From assembly GCA_028671895.1 (NCBI GenBank), contig JAPMAC010000207.1:9238001-9302000 (forward strand): 64,000 nucleotides of DNA, written 5' to 3'. Each line of letters opens with the position of its first letter. Positions within the stretch are counted from its first letter, which is position 1. The translations under genes and the position numbers were made by a program. This document shows, piece after piece, positions 35,885 through 44,900 of the stretch. The notes under the pieces were generated by a model. It was not told the DNA's origin, searched no databases, and worked only from the letters and a program-made list of their open reading frames with translations. This DNA comes from Oenanthe sinensis. Lineage: Eukaryota; Streptophyta; Magnoliopsida; Apiales; Apiaceae.

Positions 35885-35894
35885 TATATATAAG
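35885..35894 (+). promoter_or_regulatory. LTR TATA box
   Basis: TATATATAAG, the best TATA match in the LTR, and identical in the 3' LTR (45738) and the solo LTR. It would place transcription start near 35915-35925, about 65 nt before the H3-like start codon. A second candidate, TATAAA near 32726, is far upstream; if that one were used, the downstream AG at 35972 could be a splice acceptor. Confidence 0.55.
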
Positions 35895-35984
35895 CCTGTA
35901 GAACTGTTTTCAACCAGTATGGTTACTTGCTGAGCTTTTGTAGCTCATTCTTTTATTTTCTAACATCTACAGCTTTTGAGAATC

Positions 35985-36939
35985 ATGGTCCGTATTAAGC
36001 AGACTGCTCGGAAGAACATGTCTTACATGAACTTTGCTAGGCTGGCTGAGAGGGAACAGGTAGGATCGAGGCCGAGTTGGAAGGAAAAGACTTTGAATAG
36101 TCTTGTACTTTTATTAGTAGATGTTGAGATATTTCAGGAGTTGTAATATTATTTCGTTGTTGTAAATTTAAATATAAATGAAAGTAGTAGTGTGCTTGTT
36201 TCATACCATTACCTTGAAAGGTCCAGGCGAGTAGTCGGGGTCACATTTATGCGTATTTTCTATTACTGTTATTTAGGGTGCATGCATATAGAGTGTCAGT
36301 GACGCCCCGATCTAGACCCCGGGTCGGGAGGGCGCCACAGGTTGGTATCAGAGCTAAGGTTTTGGTCACTGAAACAAGCCAGGACTAAGTTAAACAAGTA
36401 GATCATTTAATAACAGTAGATAGAGTAATGGTAAGATAGGATTAGATATCGAAGAGTGGTTTAGATATTAGGATTTTAACTGTAGATTTAAGATGATCTT
36501 ATCCCTTTTTGCTTTACATATTATATTATTGCAGGCTCGTGGTATTGTTTCACAACCACCACCCTCTCCTAGTTCCTCTGATTCTTCTTCTTCGAATTCT
36601 GACGATGATGTTATAGTCATATCCAGTTCTGAGAGCGAGGAGGAGTTGATTCCTGAGCCCGTTGCTCAGCCTGACCTACCCTCAGGGAGTGCGTGTGCCC
36701 CTATTCGCCGTAGAGTTTATAGGCCAGCTATTACCCGAGGCCAGCTGAGAGTTCCCGAGCATCCTGTCGAGTGGTGGGAGGATCGCATTAGAGCTGTTGA
36801 GGAGGAGGGACGTAGGCAGATTGCAGCTAGGGCATTTCCAGACGATGTGGCGGAGCGGGCAGGAGAGTTAACCCGTGTGCTTAGTAGACTGCTGATTGGA
36901 CTCAGGGCAGCCAGAGACAGGGATCACAGGGGTGATTAG
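35985..36939 (+). CDS. Predicted spliced accessory protein with H3-tail-like N-terminus and SUMO-interacting motif
   Basis: Predicted two-exon gene. Exon 1 (35985-36059, 25 codons) lies in the LTR. Exon 2 (36535-36939, 134 codons plus stop) lies in the leader. The donor CAG|GTAGGA and acceptor TTATTGCAG|GC both fall between codons, so the join keeps frame (159 residues). The N-terminus is M-VRIKQTARKN; after Met removal it matches histone H3 at R2, K4, Q5, T6, A7, R8 and K9. A Ser/Pro-rich stretch (31-47) leads to acidic D48-50, hydrophobic V51-I52-V53-I54 and SSSESEEE, a textbook SUMO-interacting motif. The C-terminal part is helical (RIRAVEEEGRRQIAARA; GELTRVLSRLL). No known family was recognised. 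The joined structure is inferred. Unspliced alternatives are a 53-residue frame from exon 1, or 148 residues from ATG 36493, whose hydrophobic start is the intron's pyrimidine tract. Confidence 0.55.
36168..36184 (+). terminator. Possible polyadenylation signal of the LTR
   Basis: AAATATAAATGAAA, an AT-rich near-upstream-element-like stretch about 150 bp before the LTR end, after a GT-rich region. The match to AATAAA is imperfect. The equivalent in the 3' LTR is at about 46021-46037. Confidence 0.35.
36343..36354 (+). other. Primer-binding site, initiator tRNA-Met
   Basis: TGGTATCAGAGC, complementary to the 3' end of plant initiator tRNA-Met, three bases after the 5' LTR end (36339). This is the canonical minus-strand primer site of many plant LTR retrotransposons. 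Confidence 0.95.
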
Positions 36940-37377
36940 ATGTCAGGATGTTTTGAGTGTTAGAAGGGACATTTGTTAGAGCCCTCTAGCACCCTTGCCA
37001 GATGTTATTTCTGTTTTCTTCCTAGTACTTTTATTCGTGTTTGTACTTTAACTATCTTGCACCTTGGTACTTTCCGTATCTATGTATGTTTGCTTTTCAG
37101 TTCCAGTATCTTCCGTTATATCTGTCATTTACTTTTGCGCACATTTGACCATAAATTGTTCCTTACCTTTACCAGTACCTTATTTATACCTGTTGTGCTA
37201 ACCTGTTTTCGATAGAACCTTTATATCCTTGTTGTACAGGCAACTTATGTAGTAATGATGCTACAAGATTGATTTCTAAAATAGAGTTTTAATGCTCAAA
37301 TGGTTTTAAAAGTATTTGAACTGTTTACAATATGGTGTAGTGTATTGCTTAATAAGTTGCTTGTTTCCCTATAGTAA
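36940..37377 (+). other. Untranslated leader between the accessory exon and gag-pol
   Basis: 438 bp, T-rich, with no credible coding frame (an 80-codon frame at 36973 is low complexity, L/F/T-rich, and unlikely to be real). It ends TTGCTTGTTTCCCTATAG (to 37374), a good splice-acceptor shape, followed by TAA and then the gag-pol ATG at 37378. Confidence 0.6.
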
Positions 37378-40300
37378 ATGCCGCCAAGAAAAAGAAATAC
37401 CTCAAATTTGTCTCAGAACCATAATACTCAAGATCAAAATCCTATGGACCCTACAGTTGCCCAACTCATTCAGCTGCTACAACAGCAGACAGCTCTTTTA
37501 ACTCAGCAACAGCAAAGACCTTCTGCACCCCCAGCAGTTACTTTTAAATCTTTTCAAGCCGTGAAACCACCTGAATTTAAAGGATCCACAAACCCAGTAG
37601 AAGCCCAAACTTGGCTTAAGGAAATGGAAAAAGCTTTTCAGTTAGTAGACGTAGATGAAGATAAGAAGACTGAGTATGCTAGTTACTTTCTTAAAGCTGA
37701 AGCCGGTTACTGGTGGGAGTCTACGAAGATGCTTCAGGGTGAAGGTGTGATTTCTTGGGATCGGTTTACAGAATTGTTTTTAGAAAAGTACTTTCCTAGT
37801 TTTATGAAGGACCAGATGGAAATTAAATTTCTAGAATTGAAGCAAGGAGGTATGAGTGTAGCAGAGTACGAGTCCAAGTTTTCTGAGATGGCCAGATTTG
37901 TGCCAGAATTTGTCAACACTGACGTCAAAAAGGCCAAGAGGTTTCAGCAAGGCCTAAGGCCATGGATTAGAAGTAGGGTAGCAGTTTTTGAGTTGCAAAG
38001 CTTTACTGCAATAGTTCAAAAAGCAATGATCGTGGAAGGTGAGAGTGACATGTCCCAAAAAGAGAAGGATAACAGAAAGAGAAAGTTTGGTGCTAGGGAA
38101 GACAGTCAGGGACATGGTAATTTTAGAAATAAGTTTCATAGAAGGCCAGAAGGTCAGAGAAGTGATTCCCAGCAGATCAAGAATGATAATGATGGAAGAA
38201 GAAGACAAAACAATAAAGCTCAAGGTTTCAACCAGCCGAAGGCCATCAGACAGTTTGTTCCTGAGTGCAAAATTTGTGGAAGGAAGCACTCTGGAGTTTG
38301 TAATAAGCCCAATATCACCTGCTTCAAATGCAACAGGAAAGGACATTATGCAGAAGAATGCAACAGCCAGAGTCAGAATCAAAATCAAAAGTCAGGGATC
38401 AAATGCTATAAGTGTGGCAAGCTAGGTCACATGGCAAGGGAATGCAAGGAACCTACACAGCCTACCAATGTTCTTCGAATAGCTGGAACTCCGTCTCAAT
38501 CTTCAGCACATCAATCTAGAGCAAGAACATTCAACATGACTCAGAAAGAAGCTATTCAGGACGTAGATGTGATATCAGGTACACTTCCTGTTAACTCAGT
38601 GCAAGCTAGTGTATTGATTGATTCAGGAGCTACTAAGTCTTTTGTATCTCAAGATTTTCTTGGTAAATTGCAATGTGAAGTCCGACCTTTGGATCAAGCC
38701 TTAGTTATAGAAGTAGCTAACCAGGCAACGATTCCAGTAAGCCAAGTTTGTCCTAGTTGTGACATTGAAATAGGCAGTTGTCATTTTCTTGCTAACTTAA
38801 TACCTTTTAAGTTAGGTGAATTTGATGTAATTCTAGGGATGGATTGGTTGTCAGAATACAAGGCTCAAATAGATTGTAGGAATAAGAAATTAAAGTTGAA
38901 AACCCTAGAAGGAGAAGAAGTTGAGTTTCGAGGTACCCGACAAGTCAAGAAGTTTTTGAATATTGCTCAGGCAAAGAGATTTCTGCGTCAAGGATGTGAG
39001 GCTTACCTAGCCTATGTTGTAGACACTGAGAAGAAGTCAGTTCAGTTAGAAGATGTTCCTATCGTCAACGAATTTCCCGACGTATTTCCAGAAGAATTAC
39101 CAGGCTTACCTTCCGATAGGGAAATAGAATTCTCCATTGATTTAGCTCCAGGCACTGAGCCAGTTTCTAAAGCTCCGTATAGAATGGCGCCAGTTGAGAT
39201 GAAAGAATTGGCGAGTCAAATACAAGATCTCTTGGATAAAGGAATTATAAGGCCTAGTGTGTCCCCCTGGGGAGCACCAGTTCTGTTTGTTAAGAAGAAG
39301 GATGGAAGCATGAGGTTGTGCATAGATTACCGAGAGTTAAACAAGCTAACCATCAAAAACAAGTACCCATTGCCGAGGATAGATGATCTTTTCGACCAGC
39401 TGAAAGGAGCCGAATGGTTCTCAAAAATTGATTTAAGGTCCGGATACCATCAACTCAAGATCAAACCTGAAGATGTATCTAAAACAGCATTCAGAACAAG
39501 GTACGGACACTATGAATTTTTAGTTATGGCTTTTGGATTGACAAATGCCCCAGCAGCGTTTATGGATCTGATGAACAGAGTCTTTAAGAAATATTTAGAC
39601 AAGTTTGTGATTGTTTTCATCGACGACATCCTGATATATTCCAAGTCAGAAGAAGAGCATGCAGATCATTTGAGAATTGCCTTAGAGACCTTAAGAAAGG
39701 AAAAGTTGTATGCGAAGTTTTCAAAATGTGAATTTTGGTTGAAGGAGGTACAATTCTTAGGTCATGTTGTCAGTAGAGAAGGTATCAAAGTTGATCCGGC
39801 GAAGATAGAAGCAGTGATGAAATGGGAAAGGCCACGAACTCCAACAGAAGTCAGAAGTTTTCTGGGTTTAGCAGGGTACTATCGTAGATTTGTTCAAGAT
39901 TTCTCTAAGATAGCTACCCCTATGACCAAATTGACAAGGAAGAATGAAAAGTTTGTATGGGATGAGAAGTGTGAAGAAAGTTTTGAAGAGTTAAAGCGGA
40001 GACTAGTGTCTGCCCCAGTATTGGTGTTACCAGACGATCAAGGAAATTTTGTCATCTACAGTGACGCTTCACTCAAAGGTTTGGGATGTGTTCTGATGCA
40101 ACATGGGAAAGTTATTGCATATGCTTCCAGGCAGTTAAGACCTCATGAATTGAAGTATCCTACACATGATTTGGAATTAGCTGCCATTGTATTTGCATTG
40201 AAGATTTGGAGGCACTATTTGTACGGAGAAAAGTGTGAGATTTTTACTGACCATAAGAGTTTGAAGTATATCTTTACTCAGAAAGAATTGAATATGAGAC

Positions 40301-41937
40301 AGAGAAGATGGTTGGAATTGATCAAAGACTATGACTGCACAATCAACTATCATCCAGGCAAAGCGAATGTCGTAGCAGATGCTTTAAGCAGAAAAGAAAG
40401 ATTGAATATAATGGTTTCGTCTGAGGAATTGATCAAAGAGTTTGAGAAATTGGAAATAGAGGTATGTGATTCGGATTCAGTGGAAGAGATGGTGTATACA
40501 ATGACTTTTCAGCCAGAAGTGTTAGAAAAGATCAAGAGATGTCAAGAACAGATGATGAGTCAAGACAGAACCAAGTTGACTGGAGAAGAGTTAAAAAGTC
40601 AGAAAGACGATAAAGGAATCTTTAGGTTTTCCTCACGAATTTGGATCCCCAATGTTCAAGAGCTCAAGAATGAAATTTTGCATGATGCACATAGCTCAAG
40701 ATACTCTATTCATCCAGGAAGCACAAAGATGTATAAAGACTTGAAGGAAAATTTTTGGTGGCCCAACATGAAAAGAGATGTGGCAGAATGGATCAGTAAA
40801 TGTTATACATGCCAGAGAGTCAAAGCTGAACACCAGAGGCCCAGCGGATTGTTGCAACCACTAGAGATTCCAGAATGGAAATGGGAGAATCTTGCTATGG
40901 ATTTTGTAGTAGGTCTACCAAGGACTAAAGCTAATCATGATGCTATCTGGGTAATAATAGACAGATTGACCAAGTCAGCGCACTTTCTACCGATCAACGA
41001 AAGATTTTCACTGGACAAGTTGGTTCATTTGTACTTGAAAGAGATTGTGATGAGACATGGTGTTCCTGTATCAATAGTGTCAGACAGAGACCCGAGATTC
41101 AATTCAAGATTTTGGAAGAAATTTCAAGAATGTTTGGGAACAAAGCTGAATATGAGTACTGCGTATCATCCTCAGACAGATGGACAGAGTGAAAGGACAA
41201 TTCAAACTATTGAAGATATGTTAAGAGTTTGTGCCTTAGATTTTGAAGGAAGTTGGGACGAGCATCTACCATTGGTGGAATTTTCTTATAATAACAGTTA
41301 TCATGCTAGTATTGGGATGCCCCCGTATGAAGCTTTGTATGGAAGAAAATGCAGATCACCAGTGTGTTGGAATGAAGTCGGTGAGCGTAAGATTTTGAGT
41401 CCAGAGTTAGTTCAGCAAACTAAAGAAAAGATTGAGTTGATTCAGAAGAGATTGTTAGCTGCTCAGGATAGGCAAAAGAAGTATGCTGACCAGTCAAGGA
41501 AAGATATGAATTTTGAAGAAGGTGACCAAGTGTTGTTAAAGATTTCTCCGTGGAAAGGTGTTAGTAGATTTGGCAAGAGAGGAAAGCTTAATCCACGATA
41601 TATAGGACCTTTTGAAGTTTTGAAGCAAGTTGGGAAAGTTGCATACGAATTGGCTCTACCACCGCAGATGCAGCACATTCACAATGTTTTTCACGTGTCT
41701 ATGCTTCGAAAGTACAATCCTGATATGAGCCATGTGTTAGAATATGAACCCTTGGAGATTCAACCTGACTTGTCCTATGTAGAACAGCCTGTAGAAATTC
41801 AGGATCGTAAGGATAAAGTTTTGAGGAATAAGTCTGTTAAGCTTGTAAAGGTTTTGTGGAGAAATCCTCGAGTTGAGGAATCCACCTGGGAACTTGAGAG
41901 TGAAATGCTCGAGAAGTATCCCTATTTGTTTACTTAG
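37378..41937 (+). CDS. Gag-Pol polyprotein with chromodomain
   Basis: An unbroken 1,519-residue polyprotein. Gag: capsid-like region at about 60-230 (KPPEFKGS, then YWWES), a CX2CX3HX3C motif at 297-308, then CCHC knuckles at 315-328 and 343-356. Protease: D415-S416-G417. Reverse transcriptase, about 580-790: D685 in KIDLRSGYHQ and FIDD at 747-750. RNase H: D896, E933, D958, D1001. Integrase: zinc finger H1105, H1112, C1142, C1145; catalytic D1175, D1236 and E1272 with 35 residues between the last two. Chromodomain-like tail at about 1473-1517 (KVLWRN, then EESTWE); the tryptophan is present but other aromatic cage positions of HP1-type chromodomains are not obvious. All catalytic residues I can identify are kept, so the protein is probably functional. 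Gag and Pol share one frame with no visible shift or stop. Confidence 0.97.
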   Translation: MPPRKRNTSNLSQNHNTQDQNPMDPTVAQLIQLLQQQTALLTQQQQRPSAPPAVTFKSFQAVKPPEFKGSTNPVEAQTWLKEMEKAFQLVDVDEDKKTEYASYFLKAEAGYWWESTKMLQGEGVISWDRFTELFLEKYFPSFMKDQMEIKFLELKQGGMSVAEYESKFSEMARFVPEFVNTDVKKAKRFQQGLRPWIRSRVAVFELQSFTAIVQKAMIVEGESDMSQKEKDNRKRKFGAREDSQGHGNFRNKFHRRPEGQRSDSQQIKNDNDGRRRQNNKAQGFNQPKAIRQFVPECKICGRKHSGVCNKPNITCFKCNRKGHYAEECNSQSQNQNQKSGIKCYKCGKLGHMARECKEPTQPTNVLRIAGTPSQSSAHQSRARTFNMTQKEAIQDVDVISGTLPVNSVQASVLIDSGATKSFVSQDFLGKLQCEVRPLDQALVIEVANQATIPVSQVCPSCDIEIGSCHFLANLIPFKLGEFDVILGMDWLSEYKAQIDCRNKKLKLKTLEGEEVEFRGTRQVKKFLNIAQAKRFLRQGCEAYLAYVVDTEKKSVQLEDVPIVNEFPDVFPEELPGLPSDREIEFSIDLAPGTEPVSKAPYRMAPVEMKELASQIQDLLDKGIIRPSVSPWGAPVLFVKKKDGSMRLCIDYRELNKLTIKNKYPLPRIDDLFDQLKGAEWFSKIDLRSGYHQLKIKPEDVSKTAFRTRYGHYEFLVMAFGLTNAPAAFMDLMNRVFKKYLDKFVIVFIDDILIYSKSEEEHADHLRIALETLRKEKLYAKFSKCEFWLKEVQFLGHVVSREGIKVDPAKIEAVMKWERPRTPTEVRSFLGLAGYYRRFVQDFSKIATPMTKLTRKNEKFVWDEKCEESFEELKRRLVSAPVLVLPDDQGNFVIYSDASLKGLGCVLMQHGKVIAYASRQLRPHELKYPTHDLELAAIVFALKIWRHYLYGEKCEIFTDHKSLKYIFTQKELNMRQRRWLELIKDYDCTINYHPGKANVVADALSRKERLNIMVSSEELIKEFEKLEIEVCDSDSVEEMVYTMTFQPEVLEKIKRCQEQMMSQDRTKLTGEELKSQKDDKGIFRFSSRIWIPNVQELKNEILHDAHSSRYSIHPGSTKMYKDLKENFWWPNMKRDVAEWISKCYTCQRVKAEHQRPSGLLQPLEIPEWKWENLAMDFVVGLPRTKANHDAIWVIIDRLTKSAHFLPINERFSLDKLVHLYLKEIVMRHGVPVSIVSDRDPRFNSRFWKKFQECLGTKLNMSTAYHPQTDGQSERTIQTIEDMLRVCALDFEGSWDEHLPLVEFSYNNSYHASIGMPPYEALYGRKCRSPVCWNEVGERKILSPELVQQTKEKIELIQKRLLAAQDRQKKYADQSRKDMNFEEGDQVLLKISPWKGVSRFGKRGKLNPRYIGPFEVLKQVGKVAYELALPPQMQHIHNVFHVSMLRKYNPDMSHVLEYEPLEIQPDLSYVEQPVEIQDRKDKVLRNKSVKLVKVLWRNPRVEESTWELESEMLEKYPYLFT

Positions 41938-41963
41938 GCTGATTCTGAGGACAGAATCTTGTT

Positions 41964-41976
41964 AAGGGGGGGAGAA
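41964..41976 (+). other. Polypurine tract
   Basis: AAGGGGGGGAGAA directly before the 3' LTR, the primer for plus-strand synthesis. Confidence 0.95.
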
Positions 41977-44900
41977 TGTAACGATCGAGGTAATTAAATC
42001 TATTTGAATAAATAGAGGTATATGATTTATGTGTTTTAATGTGTTAAGATATGATACGTGGTCCTTTGATATGTCTAGTTGACTGTCTGTTTGACTGTAT
42101 TATGCTTAAGTGATTTAATTCAGTGATTAACTGATTTTTCATGCTTAATTGAGTAACTGTTTGATTTTTATAAAATTATTGGTGTGTCCAATAATTATGA
42201 AATTTTATATGTAGTTCCTATGTGATTTTAGAGACTTTCTAAAAATAGTGATGTATTTAAGTCTAGTCCCAGTGATTTTATATAAATCTTTTATTCCTGT
42301 TTTATTCTAGAGATATTACTCATCTAAATTCCATATTTAATTATTGGAATGCCCAAAAATCATGAAACCTTTTCCAAAATGTTCCTTATTTATTCTAGGA
42401 CTTTGGAAAAATAAAAGTTTATTTTAATTGAGCTCAAAATTGTTTTTATGATTTTTCTCCTCTTATTTCCTATTTATGCACTAAAACTTCAAAGATTTTT
42501 AATTAATTCGTTATTCATCAGAAAAATATTTCAAAAATATGGGGAAGCTTCTAAATTCATGATCTTTATTTTAAAAATATAAAACTTATTTTTGTACCTT
42601 GTTTCTCTCAAAATTCGAATTATTAAGTGATTTAGATTCAGAAAATAGCAGATGTGAAATTACTGTTTTACCCTTGTCATTAACAAAACCACCGCCCACT
42701 ATCTTTTCTTCTCAGTTGCTCTGTACCATCGACTTGCAGGTTCTAGCTTCTTCTCTCAAGGCGATTTTGCTGTTTCTCTTGATTCTCGAGTCTATTGCTA
42801 GCATTTGTGTTGATTTTTGAGAGTAAACTAACCCTAGATATGTATGCAATCCGTTGTTCTTGAGTTAGAGTATATATATATGTATGCCGTGTATATACGA
42901 TCGGGGTTTGGTTTATACCTGCATGCAAGGGTTAAACTGCTCTAATATTGATAACCAGTACTAGTTAGATGCTTGTTGAGTTGTTAATGATTGAAAACGC
43001 AGCTTTGGTGTCGAGAATCCGATAATCGGATTTTCCACCGGAGTTTGGCCGCCGGCGATGACTATTACGAGCTGGCAGGTCAACGGCGATGATGAAATGA
43101 GCCGGAACTACCATTTTTATTTATGTTAGACTAGTAATTCTTGATGCATGTCACGGTTTCCATTTTTTCCGAGCTTGTATAGTAAATTTCCGATTGGTAC
43201 TTGAGGGAATAGCTTTGTTTGTACTAGTATGATAGCAATTAATCTCTTGAATAATTATTTGGCTGCTGTGAGTTCAATGTATTGCTAATTGAGAATTTCA
43301 TGTCAAAATTTTGTATTTTCCGACTAGTGCTTGATTTTTGCCGATTGTGTATTCATATTTTCCGGCAAGAAGTTGTATGCATTATGCTTAATTATAGTGA
43401 TTAATAGTTATTTGGATACATATGAGTTTTAAATTGAAAATGTATATGAGTATATGTGTGTTTCGAATTTTGTATGCATAAATCAGTAAGAACTTGTTAG
43501 AGGCCTATGTCCTGTTTTTGAGTTTAATCCGATGGCAATGAATGGGTACTAATTGCTATGATTTCGTGTACATAGATATGCTTGCCTTCGATTTTACCAT
43601 GAACCTAGCTGCGATATGAAACCAAATTGTGCACAATTCGAACTATATGATTTATTAAGTGGGAATGTGATTGACTTGGCTTCGAGTTATAAACTAGTGA
43701 ATGTTATGTGTGTTCAATTGTAAAATATGAATGACTATTGTGATACTAGTCTAATGAGTACAAGGTGTGTGTGTGCATTCTAAATGAGAATATGTCAAGT
43801 TGCCTAGTTAAATGAATATTTCGAACTATAGAAATATAATGTATTAATTTTTATGTATGTTTGTATGCATTCCTACTTGATTGGATGTTTGAATAATTGT
43901 TTGGGGTCGGTTGTATTCCGACAGGCAGCTTCCAATTACAGAGGAGGTGCTGCCAAAATTTACTAAAACTAAAACGACTTTGTAAAATATTATTGGCACA
44001 CCACTTCTGTATAAGAAAGGCTATCAGTCAGGAATGCTGTGAATGATATAATTGTCTATATGCTACTTGCTTGCCAGCATAGAAGTGATTATATAACAGA
44101 GTATGTCTACAGTGAATTATTATCTGTTAAGGGATTATAATTAACGAAAGGGTAGAATAGTTAGACGTTAATGAGAACGTCGAGAGTATATGAGTTACTG
44201 AGATAGTATTATTTTTGTGTAGCTACGAAGGATATTGAGGTGAAGGACAAAGGAAAAGCTAAAGTAGAGAGTTAGTGTCTGGTGTAGGCGATCTACCTGT
44301 TCCACAGCTGTAGCATTCCTTATTTGAGGCAAGTAACTACTGCCTAATCTCTTTCAACTTAAACACTGTTTTGTAAACTGCTTTATGACCCTGCAATTGT
44401 ATTATCTTATCTCAACTGTATTACCTTGTTTCAACTGTTTTAAACTATATCATGTCCTACCTTAATTGCTTTATTTAAACTGCAACCTTATATCAGATCC
44501 AATTACACTTTAAACTTTTCAATCCCTGAACTGTTATCGACAACTTATAAACTAGTTTTACAAATCTTAAACCAGTGATCTTGAGCTGTGACTTATGCTA
44601 TTACCACTTCCTTATCAATAATTGCTTAAACTTAAATCTTAAAAGAACCCTGTTACTTAAGCCTAACTGTTATCCTGAGTAAATGTTTTATATCTATTTT
44701 CAAAAACAACTGTTATACTTATGGATTGACCCGGCACCTTGACTTCATAACTTTAACTTGTTTTAAATTTCCAGTTCATGATTTCAGCTTACCCTATTAC
44801 AACAGAAACTTGTTTGAGACTTATCTTGGATTAAACTTTACCTCTGTCTAATGATCTTTAAAAATGGATTTAAATATGGAATCCGACTTTCAGGAAGTCT

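Larger units (their letters stand above)
32124..36339 (+). repeat. 5' LTR of the gypsy element (4,216 bp)
   Basis: Starts TGTAACGATCGAGG and ends GGGAGGGCGCCACA. A TATA box at 35885 and an AATAAA-like region near 36168 would put U3 at about 32124-35915, R at about 35916-36200 and U5 to 36339. The first 3.7 kb has no frame with a convincing start. It holds a gene-leader-like stretch (about 32800-33000), a 17-bp palindrome AATCCGATAATCGGATT (33163-33179), a run of short stem-loops (34311-35521) and several splice-like signals. An H3-tail-like exon lies in R (35985-36059). The 3' LTR has the same length and matched at every place compared. Confidence 0.95.
36060..36534 (+). other. Predicted 475-bp intron spanning the LTR end and primer site
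   Basis: Starts GTAGGA after CAG and ends TATTATATTATTGCAG after a T-rich tract. It contains the 3' end of the LTR and the tRNA primer site, so a spliced RNA could not be reverse transcribed in the usual way and would serve only as mRNA. The donor is identical in the solo LTR (minus strand, AC at 54158-54159). Confidence 0.5.

Noticed and set aside
36973..37215. 80-codon frame in the gypsy leader
   Set aside because: T-rich sequence gives a chance L/F/T-rich peptide. No splice or start context favours it.
37734..41678. Antisense and shifted frames within gag-pol
   Set aside because: These are shadows of the polyprotein. One near 38039-38425 covers the Lys/Arg-rich gag linker, which yields open frames by composition.
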